Shown one piece after another: positions 35,713 through 49,866 of a DNA stretch of 64,000 nucleotides; within the stretch, counting starts at the first letter, position 1; every line of letters starts with the position of its first letter. Made by a program: the position numbers and the translations under genes. The notes below the pieces were generated by a model. It searched no databases. It was not told the origin of the DNA and saw nothing but the letters and a program-made list of their open reading frames with translations. Source of the DNA: Halomonas fontilapidosi (GTDB lineage Bacteria > Pseudomonadota > Gammaproteobacteria > Pseudomonadales > Halomonadaceae); assembly GCF_014192285.1 (NCBI RefSeq), contig NZ_JACHXQ010000007.1, positions 141,809 to 205,808 on the forward strand, read 5' to 3'.

Positions 35713-36732
35713 ATGCAGATGCGAGAGGCCATCGGTGCGGTGATGCGCCGTGAGAATCTGAACTTCGCCGAGACCCACGAGGTGATGCGCCAGATCATGA
35801 CCGGCGAGGCCAGCGATCCCCAGATTGCCGCCTTCCTGGTCGGCATGGCCATGAAGGGCGAGACCGCCGAGGAGATCAGTGCCGCCGCCCAGGTGATGCG
35901 CGAACTGATGAACCCGGTCCGGCTGCAGGCCGACAACGTGGTCGACATCGTCGGTACCGGCGGTGATGGCGCCAACCTCTTCAACGTCTCCACCGCGGCG
36001 AGCTTCGTGGTGGCCGCGGGTGGGGCTCATGTCGCCAAGCACGGCAACCGCGGGGTCTCCTCGTCGTCGGGCAGTGCCGACCTCTTCGCGGTCGCCGGCA
36101 TCAACCTGAACCTGGACGCCGAGCAGGTAGGACGCTGCATCGAGCGGGTGGGGGTGGGCTTCATGTTCGCCCCTAACCATCATCCGGCGATGCGCTACGC
36201 CGTGGGCCCGCGTCGCGAGATGGGGGTGCGCACCCTGTTCAATATCCTGGGACCGCTGACCAACCCCGCCGGCGCCCCCAATCAGGTGCTGGGGGTCTAT
36301 GCGCCGGAACTGGTGCCGCTGATGGCCGAGGTACTCAAGCGCCTGGGCAGCGAGCACGTGCTGGTGGTGCATGCCGAGGACGGCCTCGACGAGATCTCGC
36401 TGGCGCAGCCGACGCTGGTGGCCGAGCTGAAGGACGGTGAGATCCGCGAGTACACCATCGCGCCCGAGGACTTCGGCATTGCTCGCCAGTCGCTGGACCC
36501 GCTGCGGGTGAAGACCGCCGAGGACAGCCTGCGCCTGGTCGAGCAGGCCCTGGTGGGCGAAGGCCCGGCGGCGGACATTGTCGCGCTCAACGCCGGGGCG
36601 GCCCTCTATGCCTCGGGCGTGGCTGACAGCCTCAAAGAGGGCGTGGCCATGGCCCAGGACGCCCAGGGATCCAAGCTGCCCCTCGAGAAGCTCAAGGAAC
36701 TCGCCAATTTCACTCGCGTGTTTAACCTGTGA
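35713..36732 (+). CDS. trpD: Anthranilate phosphoribosyltransferase
   Basis: A 339-residue enzyme attaching phosphoribosyl to anthranilate. [28 protein letters not shown] is the PRPP-binding glycine loop; [18 protein letters not shown] and [37 protein letters not shown] are further hallmarks. ATG 35713 follows AGAGGAGAG by seven to eight bases; GTG 35686 would add nine unsupported residues. The stop overlaps a GTG (36729) in the trpC frame, but a better trpC ATG lies 12 bases further. Confidence 0.97.
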   Translation: MQMREAIGAVMRRENLNFAETHEVMRQIMTGEASDPQIAAFLVGMAMKGETAEEISAAAQVMRELMNPVRLQADNVVDIVGTGGDGANLFNVSTAASFVVAAGGAHVAKHGNRGVSSSSGSADLFAVAGINLNLDAEQVGRCIERVGVGFMFAPNHHPAMRYAVGPRREMGVRTLFNILGPLTNPAGAPNQVLGVYAPELVPLMAEVLKRLGSEHVLVVHAEDGLDEISLAQPTLVAELKDGEIREYTIAPEDFGIARQSLDPLRVKTAEDSLRLVEQALVGEGPAADIVALNAGAALYASGVADSLKEGVAMAQDAQGSKLPLEKLKELANFTRVFNL

Positions 36733-36740
36733 GGCCCGAC

Positions 36741-37547
36741 ATGTCCGAGACTCGTTCCCTGCCCACCATCCTCGAGCGCATCCTGGCCCGCAAGGAGGAG
36801 GAGGTCGCCGAGCGGCGCCGCGTCGTCTCCGAGCAGGAGCTGCTGCGACTGGGCGCCGAGCAGCCCGAACCGCGAGGCTTCATCGCCGCCCTCGAGCGCG
36901 CCATTCAGGCCGGAGATCCGGCAGTGATCGCCGAGATCAAGAAGGCCTCTCCCTCCAAGGGAGTGATCCGCGAGGACTTTCGCCCCGGCGAGATCGCCGC
37001 GAGCTACGCCGAGGGCGGTGCGGCCTGCTTGTCGGTACTTACCGATGCCGACTTCTTCCAGGGCCACGAGGACTTCCTGATCGAGGCCCGCGAGGCCTGT
37101 ACGTTGCCGGTGATCCGCAAGGACTTCATCACCCACGGCTACCAGGTCAGCGAGGCGCGCGCCCTGGGCGCCGACTGCATCCTGCTGATCGTCGCCGCCC
37201 TGGACGATGCCCGAATGGCGGACCTGCATCGCCAGGCCGCGGCGCTGGGCATGGACGTGCTGGTGGAGGTGCACGACGCCCTGGAACTCGAGCGGGCCCT
37301 CAAGCTCGACCTCGCCCTGGTGGGGATCAACAACCGCGACCTGCACACCTTCGACACCCGGCTCGAGACCACCCTTGAGCTGCTGCCGCGGATTCCCGCT
37401 GGCGTCAGCGTGGTCACCGAGTCCGGCATCCATACCCGCGACGACGTGCTGCGCATGCGCGAGCATGACGTCAACAGCTTCCTGGTCGGCGAGGTCTTCA
37501 TGCGCGAGGAAGACCCCGGCCAGGCCCTGCGGCGACTGTTCTTCTGA
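36741..37547 (+). CDS. trpC: Indole-3-glycerol phosphate synthase
   Basis: A 268-residue monofunctional TIM-barrel enzyme (no TrpF fusion, unlike E. coli). [38 protein letters not shown] with the catalytic Lys, [43 protein letters not shown] and [14 protein letters not shown] 36741 is preceded by GAGG at six bases. It ends the trpEGDC unit; trpF, trpB and trpA are not in the window, as in pseudomonads where the pathway is split. Confidence 0.97.
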   Translation: MSETRSLPTILERILARKEEEVAERRRVVSEQELLRLGAEQPEPRGFIAALERAIQAGDPAVIAEIKKASPSKGVIREDFRPGEIAASYAEGGAACLSVLTDADFFQGHEDFLIEAREACTLPVIRKDFITHGYQVSEARALGADCILLIVAALDDARMADLHRQAAALGMDVLVEVHDALELERALKLDLALVGINNRDLHTFDTRLETTLELLPRIPAGVSVVTESGIHTRDDVLRMREHDVNSFLVGEVFMREEDPGQALRRLFF

Positions 37548-37566
37548 TCATTCCGCGCCAACGATA

Positions 37567-37596
37567 ACGGGCAGCCTGCGGGCTGCCCGTCTTGTC
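37567..37596. terminator. Terminator between trpC and the TonB receptor gene
   Basis: ACGGGCAGCC (37567-37576), loop TGCG, GGCTGCCCGT (37581-37590): a perfect 10-bp stem followed by CTTGTC. It lies between convergent genes and can serve trpC and perhaps the receptor gene from the other side. Confidence 0.72.
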
Positions 37597-37617
37597 AGCG
37601 CGCGCCTTGGCAATGGC

Positions 37618-39714
37618 TCAGAAGCCGAGCTCGAGCCCGGCGTACCAGGTGGTGCCGGGTGCCGGTTCGAAGTAGCGCCCCCCGAAGGCATTGATCCGCA
37701 CGTTCTCGATGTAATCCTCGTCCAGCAGGTTGCGGACACCGACGTGCAGCCCGAGTCGCGTGCTGCCGCCGCCCAGGCTCCAGGCGTCGCCGGCGCGCAG
37801 GTTGACCAGCCAGTGGCCGGGAATACGAACCTCGTTGGCGTTGTCGGCGTAGAACGAGCCGGTGTAGTGAGCTTCCAGGGTGGTGAAGCGCTCGCCGCTG
37901 CCGTACCAGGTCAGGCGGTTCATCCACAGTCGGCTGGGCAGCCCGGGAAGGTCATTGCCGTCGTAGCGGCCATTCTCGTCGCGAAAGCGCTCGAACGCAT
38001 AGTCGGCGAGCGTCAGCGCGCTGGTCAGGCGCCAGTCCAGGCTGGGATTCCACTCCAGCCCCAGCTCGATGCCTTCCCGGCGCGTCTCCCCGGCATTCTC
38101 GAAGTAGTCGCGGCCATCCGAGGCCTGGAACTGGATCAGCTCGTCGTCGACGAGCACCGAGAAGGCCGCCAGATGATAGCTCAGCTCGCCGCCTAGCCGA
38201 CCACGCAGCCCGAGTTCGCGGTTCAGCGAGGTCTGCGGTTCGATGTCGGGGTTGAAGCCGCCGCTGCCGTCCGACGGGGCAAACTCGGTGAAGGTCGGCG
38301 TCTCGAAGGCGCTACCCAGGGTGGCATAGAGCTGGTGGTCAGGATGGAAGCGGACGCTCAGCCCCAGGCTCCCGGTCCACTCGCGAAAGGTTCGGCTGCC
38401 GCTTTCGTCCGGGTCATCGGCAGCCACCAGGCGGTCGTCGATGGTCATGCGCACGCTGTCGTGGCGGACGCCGGCGCTCAGGTCGAGTCGCTCGGTCAGC
38501 CCCAGTTCGGCCTGCAGGAAGGCCCCCGATGCGGTGGCGTTCTGCTGCTCGTCTCCGGTAATCCCTGTCACCTCGCCTGATCCATCGACGCTGCGGCGGC
38601 CGCGGTCGTCTTCCTGACGAGCCAGGTCGAGCCCCACTACGGTGCGCAGCGGGCGCGCCGCCAGGGTCAGCGGCAGGGTATAGTCGAGACTGCCGCCATA
38701 GTAGGTGCGCTCGTAGTCGATCCGGCTACTGCCGGGGAAAGGCAGCTGCTGGAAGAAGTCGCGCCAGCTGACGAAGGTTCGGGCGTTGAACTCGCCATCG
38801 CCCAGGGCGAGGTCCTGGTAATGCAGCCCGAGGAACTGCTGCTCGACCTCCTGGCGCGAGTCGAGGTCAATCGCGAGATCGCGCGCCTGGCTGGGGTCCT
38901 CGGCAACCTCCTCGGCGGTCAGCGCGCTGGGATCCTCGGCGCGCGGATTGTCGAGCACATTGATCAGCGCCGAGAGCGTCCGGTCATCATCGAACCGGTA
39001 ACCCAGGTGGCCATTGAGCAGGCGTTTCTGCACGGCGCTCTGTTCACGATAGCCGTCGAAATCCAGTGCCGAGACGCTGACGCTGTGCGTCCACCGGCCG
39101 TTCTCGCCGCCCTGGCGCACGCCGAGCTTATAGAAATCGTGGCTGCCGCCCTGCAGGCTGAGCTGGGGGGAGCGCACCAGCTCGCTGCCGTCGCCCGTTT
39201 GGATGTCCACCACGCCGCCGGCCGCGTTGCCGTAGAGCACCGATGAGGGGCCGCGAATGACCTCAATGCGCTCGGCGCTGTCCAGATCCACGGCATCGAC
39301 CTGGGCCTGGCCGTCGGGCAGGGTAAAGGGGAAGCCGTCGACCCGTACGTGGATGCCGCGGATGCCGAAGGGCGCCCGGGCACCGAAGCCGCGGATGGCG
39401 ATACGCTGGCCCTGGGCGAAGTTGTTGCGGTTCTGGAGGAAGACGCCGGGCACCGTCACCAGGGACTCATCCAGCCGCACGCCCTGCTGGCCGCGCTGGA
39501 TATCCTCGCGCGTCAGTGCCGTGACGGCGGCCGGTGTGTCGTAGAGGTCTCGGGCGAGACGCGGGGCGGTCACCGTAATGGTGGGCAGGGTGTCGCTGGC
39601 CGAGGGGCGACGCGCATCCTGCGCATTGTCGCGCCCTTCGGCTGCCTGTGCCCAGACGAGTGGGCTCCAACAGGCCAGCAGCAGAAGCGTGATGCGGTAT
39701 GGCATTGGGCTCAT
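37618..39714 (-). CDS. TonB-dependent outer-membrane receptor
   Basis: A 698-residue outer-membrane receptor. Signal peptide ending WAQA, a TonB-box-like segment (LPTITVTAPRL), a plug domain (about 45-175: DTPAAVTALTREDIQRG, GVFLQNRNNFAQGQRIAIRGFG, ERIEVIRGPSSVLYGNAAGGVVDIQT) and a beta-barrel ending TTWYAGLELGF with the C-terminal aromatic. Plug/barrel features resemble ferric-siderophore receptors of the FecA/PupA kind without an N-terminal signalling extension. Ligand unknown. It is the last gene of the minus-strand series after the RND pump. Confidence 0.93.
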   Translation of the reverse strand: MSPMPYRITLLLLACWSPLVWAQAAEGRDNAQDARRPSASDTLPTITVTAPRLARDLYDTPAAVTALTREDIQRGQQGVRLDESLVTVPGVFLQNRNNFAQGQRIAIRGFGARAPFGIRGIHVRVDGFPFTLPDGQAQVDAVDLDSAERIEVIRGPSSVLYGNAAGGVVDIQTGDGSELVRSPQLSLQGGSHDFYKLGVRQGGENGRWTHSVSVSALDFDGYREQSAVQKRLLNGHLGYRFDDDRTLSALINVLDNPRAEDPSALTAEEVAEDPSQARDLAIDLDSRQEVEQQFLGLHYQDLALGDGEFNARTFVSWRDFFQQLPFPGSSRIDYERTYYGGSLDYTLPLTLAARPLRTVVGLDLARQEDDRGRRSVDGSGEVTGITGDEQQNATASGAFLQAELGLTERLDLSAGVRHDSVRMTIDDRLVAADDPDESGSRTFREWTGSLGLSVRFHPDHQLYATLGSAFETPTFTEFAPSDGSGGFNPDIEPQTSLNRELGLRGRLGGELSYHLAAFSVLVDDELIQFQASDGRDYFENAGETRREGIELGLEWNPSLDWRLTSALTLADYAFERFRDENGRYDGNDLPGLPSRLWMNRLTWYGSGERFTTLEAHYTGSFYADNANEVRIPGHWLVNLRAGDAWSLGGGSTRLGLHVGVRNLLDEDYIENVRINAFGGRYFEPAPGTTWYAGLELGF

Positions 39715-39738
39715 CCCGATCTTGGGTCCGGCTTCAGC

Positions 39739-39939
39739 TTAGCGCTGAAACAGCCACAGGATAGCCGAGATCACCACGCTGACCAGAATCATGGTGGTGA
39801 TAGGGAAGAAGAACGAGACGTTCTCCTTGCGGATGATGATGTCGCCGGGCAGCTGGCCCAGTGGCAATCGCGAGAGCCACGGCCACAGCAGGCCGATGGC
39901 GACGATGACCAGGCCGATCAGGATCAGGGCGCGAGACAT
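39739..39939 (-). CDS. DUF2905 family small membrane protein
   Basis: 66 residues with two membrane helices (ALILIGLVIVAIGLLWPWL and FPITTMILVSVVISAILWLF) joined by a short loop LPLGQLPGDIIIRKENVSFF, the DUF2905 signature (GrLPGDI and phi-F-P). Function unknown. It lies between the RND pump (47 bp upstream) and the TonB receptor (24 bp downstream), all in one direction; DUF2905 genes occur in many contexts, so co-transcription does not imply a role in efflux. Confidence 0.9.
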   Translation of the reverse strand: MSRALILIGLVIVAIGLLWPWLSRLPLGQLPGDIIIRKENVSFFFPITTMILVSVVISAILWLFQR

Positions 39940-39986
39940 TGGGCGGGTCTCCTCTTCCAGGTCTGTCTAGGTCCGACCTGCCATGC

Positions 39987-42900
39987 TCAGGCGGTTTTCG
40001 AGTGACCGAGCTCGCCTCGGCCAGTTCCCGACAGCACGCTCACGGTCAGCGCCGGCAGGAAGGTGACCGTCACGCAGGCGGTGCCGAGCAGGCCGAACAG
40101 CACGATGGCGCCCACGCCGCGGTAGAGCTCGGTGCCTTCGCCGGGCAGGAAGACCAGCGGCGAGAGACCGCCCAGCGTGGTCAGGGTGGTCATGGCAATC
40201 GGGCGCAGGCGGCTGGCCACGGCGTCGCGCACGGCCTGGCGCACGTCACCAGGGGCGTGACGCAGGTTCTCGCGGGCCTGGTGCACGACCAGGATGGGGT
40301 TGTTGACGACGGTGCCCATCAGGATCAGAAAGCCCAGCATGGTGATCATGTCGAAGGGCTGGTGGATCTCGGCGAGCCCCAGGCGCGGCAGCCAGCCGCC
40401 TACCAGGTTCATCAGGGCGAGACCGACAATGCCGCCGGCGGCCCCCAGCGGGATGGTGGCAAGCACCAGCAGCGGATAGCCCCAGTGGGCGAAGATCGCG
40501 ACCAGCAGCAGATAGACGATGATGCCGGCGATTACGCCGTTGTCCAGCAGCGAGTCGCGCGTGGCATCCAGTTGATCGCCGGCGCCGGTGAGCGTGACGT
40601 CGATGTACCCCGGCAGGTCGCCGCTGGCGCGCAGGTGCTCTACCACCTCGCGGTTGACCCGCGCGATGCCCGCCTCGAGGGGGACGTCGCCCGGCGGAAT
40701 GATGTCGAGGGTCACGCTGCGGCGGCCGTCGACGCGACGCAACGTGGCCGTCGCCACCGTCTCGCGAATCTCCGCGAGTTCCCCCAGTGGCAGCGTGATG
40801 CCGAGCGGCGTGTGAACCGGCAGATCAACCAGGTCGTTCAGGTCGGTGTTGCCGACGCCGGGTCCGTAGCCGTAGAGGTCGATCTTCTGGTCATCGAGAT
40901 AGAAGTCGTCCAGGTAGGTGCCGTTGGTCAACGCCGCCACGGTGGTGCCCAGGGCGTCGGCATCCAGACCGACTTCGGCGGCGCGCTCCCAGTCGGGAAG
41001 AACCTCGATCAGCGGCTGGCCGAGATCCAGCGCCGCGGGGCGCGACTGGATACGCGGGTTGTCGAAGACCTGTTCGGCGCGGTCATAGAGTCGGTTGGCG
41101 GCGGCATAGAGTTCAGCGAGGTCGTTGCCGGCAATGTCCAGGGTGATGCTGCGCGTGCCGCCGTCGTTGCTGGAGATGATCGAGCCGCGCGCGGCGAAGG
41201 CGCGCATGTCGGGGTAGGCCTCGTAGCGTTCGGTCAGGGCGTCCATCAGCGCGTCGATATGATCCGGGTCGCGGGTCTCGGCGATGATGCGCAGACCCTG
41301 CGCCTCGACCTGCATGCCCAGGGTGCGCATCGCGGGAACCTCGCTTCGGCCTTCCTCGAAGTCGCTGGGGTCGGCGCCCACGTGAGGCAGCAGCTCGGCC
41401 TTGAGCTCATCGGCGATGGCCGTCATGGTCGAGAGGTTGTAGCTTGCCGGGGCGTTCATGCTGGCGAAGGTCTTGGCCTCTTCACCCTCCGGCAGATAGG
41501 CCGCCGGCGGCGTCAGCCAGAGAAAGATCGCCAGCCCGCCGCCGATCGTCAGCGCCATGGCGGCAACGCGTCGCGCTGGGGAGGCGATCAGCCTGTCGAC
41601 CAGGCCCAGGGTGGCCCGCATCCAGCGCGGTGCCTCCTGGTCATTGGCCCCAGATCCGTGGAAGTCGAGGTGAGCGCCCAGCGTGGGTATCACGGTAATG
41701 GCAACGACCAGCGAGGCAAGGATCGCCGTGGCGATGGCCACGGCGATATCGGAGTAGAGCTGGCCAGCCTCCTCCTCGATGAAGAAGATGGGCACGAAGA
41801 CCAGCACGGTCGTCAGGGTCGACGCCAGCACCGCCGGCCACACCTGCTGCACGCCGGTCACGGCGGCCTCGAAGCGCTTCCGGCCGCGACGCCGCTGCGT
41901 CTCGATGCTCTCCAGCACCACGATGGTGTTGTCGATGGTCATGCCGATGGCGAAGGCGACGCCGGCCAGCGAGATGACGTTGAGGGTGCGCCCGGCGAGC
42001 AGCAGGCCCAGGAAGGCGGCGATGGTGCAGATGGGGATGCCGATGACGCCGGCCAGGGTAGCGCGCGGCGAGCGCAGGAAGGCGAACATCACCAGGGTGG
42101 CGAACAGCGCCCCCAGGCCGAGGTTGGTCCAGACGTTGGCGATCGACGCCTCGACATAGCGCGCGTCGTCGCTGGAGAGGCTCATGTGCAGCCCCTGGTC
42201 GCCGAGCAGCCCGTTGTTGAGCGACTCGACCTCGGCCAGCATTCGCCGCTTGATCTCGATGACGTTGGAGCCGGGCTCGCGGCGTACCTGAACGCTGAGC
42301 ACGGGGTCGCCGTCGCCATTGTAGGAGCGCGAGGTCAGCTCGGCGTGGGAGAGGCGCACCTCGGCGACATCGGCCAGGCGCACGACCGCGTCGCCTCGGC
42401 GCGTCAGAATCAGCGCCTCGAGCTCGGCGATATCCCGGAAGCGACCCACGGTGCGCAGCAGGTAGCGCCGCTTGCCACTCTCCAGGTCGCCGCCGGAGAC
42501 ATCCTGATTGCGGGCCTGCAGGGCGTCGCGAATGTCCTCGATGCCTAGCGCATGGTCGGCCAGGGCATCGGGGTCGATGAGCAGCTGCATCTGCCGCGCC
42601 GCGCCGCCCGATACCGTGACCTCCGAGACACCCTCGACGCTCTCCAGGCGTGGGCGGGCATTGTCCTCCAGGTAATCGCGCAGCGCGGCCATGTCGAGAT
42701 CGCGGGGATTTCCCTCGTGGGGCGCCACGTTGAAATACATGAAGGCGTTGGCCGAGAAGGATGTGGCAACGATGCGTGGCTGGTCGACGTTGGCCGGATA
42801 GGAGGGCACCTGGCTCAAGGCGTTGTTGATGCGAATCAGCGTTTCGGTGAGGTCGATGCCGAACGGGAAGTCGAGCTCGACCTCGGCCGCGCCGCTGGTG

Positions 42901-43145
42901 GCGGTGGACTCCATGCGCACCAGGTTGGGCACATTGCGCAGGTACTCCTCCTGCTCGATCAGGATATCCTTCTCGATGTCCTGGGGCGTGGCGCCGGGCC
43001 AGCGGGTCTCGACACCGATGGTGCGGACCTCCAGGTCGGGGATCATCTGCACCGGAATCCGCCAGATGGCGGCGACACCCAGCACCAGCAGGATCAATAC
43101 CGCGACGCTGACCAGAACACCGTGACGAATGATGGCCGCAAACAT
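39987..43145 (-). CDS. RND-family efflux permease
   Basis: A 1052-residue inner-membrane proton-antiport exporter with the duplicated RND layout: helix 1 (LVSVAVLILLVLGVAAIWRIP), a large periplasmic porter domain, helices 2-6, then a second repeat (helix 7 near RRVAAMALTIGGGLAIFLWL). In helix 4 the usual DD pair reads GMTIDNTIVVLESI, keeping the first Asp but with Asn second, a variant seen in several RND subgroups. The adaptor is immediately upstream (gap 15 bp); no outer-membrane factor is nearby. Substrate unknown. Confidence 0.94.
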   Translation of the reverse strand: MFAAIIRHGVLVSVAVLILLVLGVAAIWRIPVQMIPDLEVRTIGVETRWPGATPQDIEKDILIEQEEYLRNVPNLVRMESTATSGAAEVELDFPFGIDLTETLIRINNALSQVPSYPANVDQPRIVATSFSANAFMYFNVAPHEGNPRDLDMAALRDYLEDNARPRLESVEGVSEVTVSGGAARQMQLLIDPDALADHALGIEDIRDALQARNQDVSGGDLESGKRRYLLRTVGRFRDIAELEALILTRRGDAVVRLADVAEVRLSHAELTSRSYNGDGDPVLSVQVRREPGSNVIEIKRRMLAEVESLNNGLLGDQGLHMSLSSDDARYVEASIANVWTNLGLGALFATLVMFAFLRSPRATLAGVIGIPICTIAAFLGLLLAGRTLNVISLAGVAFAIGMTIDNTIVVLESIETQRRRGRKRFEAAVTGVQQVWPAVLASTLTTVLVFVPIFFIEEEAGQLYSDIAVAIATAILASLVVAITVIPTLGAHLDFHGSGANDQEAPRWMRATLGLVDRLIASPARRVAAMALTIGGGLAIFLWLTPPAAYLPEGEEAKTFASMNAPASYNLSTMTAIADELKAELLPHVGADPSDFEEGRSEVPAMRTLGMQVEAQGLRIIAETRDPDHIDALMDALTERYEAYPDMRAFAARGSIISSNDGGTRSITLDIAGNDLAELYAAANRLYDRAEQVFDNPRIQSRPAALDLGQPLIEVLPDWERAAEVGLDADALGTTVAALTNGTYLDDFYLDDQKIDLYGYGPGVGNTDLNDLVDLPVHTPLGITLPLGELAEIRETVATATLRRVDGRRSVTLDIIPPGDVPLEAGIARVNREVVEHLRASGDLPGYIDVTLTGAGDQLDATRDSLLDNGVIAGIIVYLLLVAIFAHWGYPLLVLATIPLGAAGGIVGLALMNLVGGWLPRLGLAEIHQPFDMITMLGFLILMGTVVNNPILVVHQARENLRHAPGDVRQAVRDAVASRLRPIAMTTLTTLGGLSPLVFLPGEGTELYRGVGAIVLFGLLGTACVTVTFLPALTVSVLSGTGRGELGHSKTA

Positions 43146-43160
43146 GCGATCAGCGCTCCT

Positions 43161-44213
43161 TCACTCGTCGCCCAGCGTGAGCCGCTGGCCTTCTTCCAGG
43201 CGCTCGTTACCCCTTACGACGACGCGCTCACCGGCATCGATGCCCTGGATGGCGACTCGGCCCTCGTGGCTGGCGCCGGGGGTGACCTGTCGCTCGCGGG
43301 CACGCCATTCCTCCTCTTCCTGGCGGGCCAGCCACAGGCTGACGCTGCCGTCCGGGCGGCGAATGAGGGCGTCGCGTGGCACCACCGGGCCCTTGTCATC
43401 CTTGAGCAGTAGTCGTCCCTGCACGGCCATGCCCGGCAGCAGGTCGGGGGCGTCGTCGAGCACGGCGCGTAACAGAAACTGGCGAGAGCGCGTCTCGTCG
43501 AGAGGGACATCGGTGAGCGGGCGAGCGGGCAGCCAGTCATCGTGTCCCGACGGGCGGACCTCCAGGTCGGCACCGTCCAGGCGATGGTGCACCGCCAGGG
43601 GTACGTTGAAGTCCAGGGTCAGCTGCGTCAGGTCGATCAGCGTCAACAGCGGGGTGCCCGGCGTTGCCCACTCGCCGAGTTCCACGTCGCGGTGGGTGAG
43701 CCGACCGGCAAAGGGTGCGCGCAGACTGTGACGCGCCAGGCGTGCCTCGAGGCGGTCGCGCTCGGCACGCCGGCGCTCGAGAACGGCCTCGGCGATGGCG
43801 ACATCGGTCTCACGCTGGCTGAGCTCGCTGCTGGCGATGTTGCGACCCTCGCGCAGGCGCCTGCCTTCCTGCAATCGACGGCGGGCGTTGTCGAGGGTGG
43901 CCCGCGCTTCGCTGACATCGGCAGCGGCGCTGCGTGCCTGGAGCGCTACGTCCTGGTCATCGACGCGCAACAGCAGCGCATCGGCCTGCACGCGGTCGCC
44001 GAGCGACACCGACAGCTCGGTCACACGTCCCTCGACATCGCTGGAGAGGCGCGCGGATCGCGGCGCCTCCACGCTGCCGTTGAGAGATAGCGTCTCGACG
44101 ATAATGCGCTCTTCGACCCTGGCAAGGGTGACGAGGGCATCCTGGGCCGACAGCGGGACGGTGAGCCCGAGCAGCAGGACGATGGCGAGGAAGCATTGCG
44201 TGGCGCGGTTGAT
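43161..44213 (-). CDS. RND periplasmic adaptor (membrane fusion protein), probable ATC start
   Basis: An HlyD-type adaptor: a lipoyl half-motif (LSSDVEGRVTELSVSLGDRVQADALLLRVDDQDV), a coiled-coil hairpin (ALQARSAAADVSEARATLDNARRRLQEG...), a second lipoyl half (SLRAPFAGRLTHRDVELGEWATPGTPLLTLID) and beta-barrel and membrane-proximal domains. The frame runs upstream of the first standard start (GTG 44072) through ARVEERIIVETLSLNGS, normal adaptor sequence, and a signal peptide (FLAIVLLLGLTVPLSAQ). No ATG, GTG or TTG exists there. ATC at 44211-44213 has AAGGAGAG eight bases upstream and is my proposed start, giving 350 residues. Confidence 0.8.
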   Translation of the reverse strand: MNRATQCFLAIVLLLGLTVPLSAQDALVTLARVEERIIVETLSLNGSVEAPRSARLSSDVEGRVTELSVSLGDRVQADALLLRVDDQDVALQARSAAADVSEARATLDNARRRLQEGRRLREGRNIASSELSQRETDVAIAEAVLERRRAERDRLEARLARHSLRAPFAGRLTHRDVELGEWATPGTPLLTLIDLTQLTLDFNVPLAVHHRLDGADLEVRPSGHDDWLPARPLTDVPLDETRSRQFLLRAVLDDAPDLLPGMAVQGRLLLKDDKGPVVPRDALIRRPDGSVSLWLARQEEEEWRARERQVTPGASHEGRVAIQGIDAGERVVVRGNERLEEGQRLTLGDE

Positions 44214-44327
44214 GGTGTCGGCTCTCCTTGTGCAGTCGGGCGGCTACCTGCCTCTCCCCACCGGGAATTAACGAGTGGTTGGTCCCGAGGCACCATCTCG
44301 AGTTCCCTCGGCCTCGACACGCTGCGT

Positions 44328-48984
<4,657 letters not shown>

Positions 48985-48990
48985 CCTGGC

Positions 48991-49773
48991 TTACGGCGCT
49001 ATTTTCCAGCTGACGCTGACGCCTGCCTCGATGGTGACGGTGCCGGGACGGTACTCGGCCTGGGGCCGGCTCTCCTGGGCTTCGGCACTCATGGCCATCA
49101 TCCGCGGCTGGAAGACCGGTGAGCGGGTCTCGCTGACATTGATGACTTTACCCAGGTCGATGCCCAGCGTTTCGGCCATCAGGGTGGCCTTGTGTCGCGC
49201 CTTCTCCAGTGCCTTGACCAGTGCCTGGTCGGTTGCGGCAGCGCGGTCGGACAGGTCGTAGCTCACCCCGTCGAGGGCATCCACCTCGGCCTCGGTTAGC
49301 GCGTCGAGCACCGCAGGCAGCTGCTCGAGGTCGTCGAGCTGAAGGCGAACGGGGCGCTCGAGTCGGGTGCGGACCAGCGTCTCGCGCTCGGCCGTGTCGC
49401 GCTGCTCTCCGGGCAGGTGTTCGGGGTGCACGTTCAGGGAACCGGCGCGAATCGCCTCTCGCTCGAGCCCTGCGGCTTCCAGGGTCCGAATCAGGCTGGC
49501 GGCCCGCGCTTCCAGTCGGTCCCGAGCCTCGCGCAGGGCATCCGGATCGCTCTCGGGCGAGTCGCCTCGGGCGATGGCCGGCGTGTGTTCCCATAGGCGG
49601 GCACTGAGCGTGGCACGATCCGGCACTACCTGCAGCTCGGCTTCGGCCTGGACATCCACGCGGCCGGGCGTGTCCGCGGCCAGAGCGCGGGGTAACATCG
49701 GCAACGATGCTATGGCCATCAATGCGGCCAGGGCCGGCAAGCATAGCGGTCTTAGTGCGCGGGCAATCGGCAT
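48991..49773 (-). CDS. SIMPL domain (DUF541) periplasmic protein
   Basis: A 260-residue exported protein: signal peptide (PLCLPALAALMAIASLPMLPRALA) then a SIMPL domain with VDVQAEAELQVVPDRATLSARL at its start, SLNVHPEHLPG, a QLDDLEQLPAVLDALTEA ridge, ALVKALEKARHKATLMAETLGIDLGKVINVSE and a final IEAGVSVSWKI strand. The family (E. coli YggE) forms oligomers and is linked to oxidative-stress tolerance, but its activity is unclear. AAGGAGAG precedes the ATG. Confidence 0.9.
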   Translation of the reverse strand: MPIARALRPLCLPALAALMAIASLPMLPRALAADTPGRVDVQAEAELQVVPDRATLSARLWEHTPAIARGDSPESDPDALREARDRLEARAASLIRTLEAAGLEREAIRAGSLNVHPEHLPGEQRDTAERETLVRTRLERPVRLQLDDLEQLPAVLDALTEAEVDALDGVSYDLSDRAAATDQALVKALEKARHKATLMAETLGIDLGKVINVSETRSPVFQPRMMAMSAEAQESRPQAEYRPGTVTIEAGVSVSWKIAP

Positions 49774-49866
49774 GGCGCTCTCCTTGTCGCATGGCGAGTG
49801 TTCCGGCTTGGAGCGTGCGTGCCGGGGATGGTTCCGTGCTATGCAATTGCCTTGCGCCCCGGCATC

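Noticed and set aside
39939..42548. Plus-strand open frame of 869 codons
   Set aside because: It runs antisense to the RND permease, whose family signatures are unambiguous; the translation is Gly/Gln/His/Arg-rich without domains. A product of high GC and codon bias.
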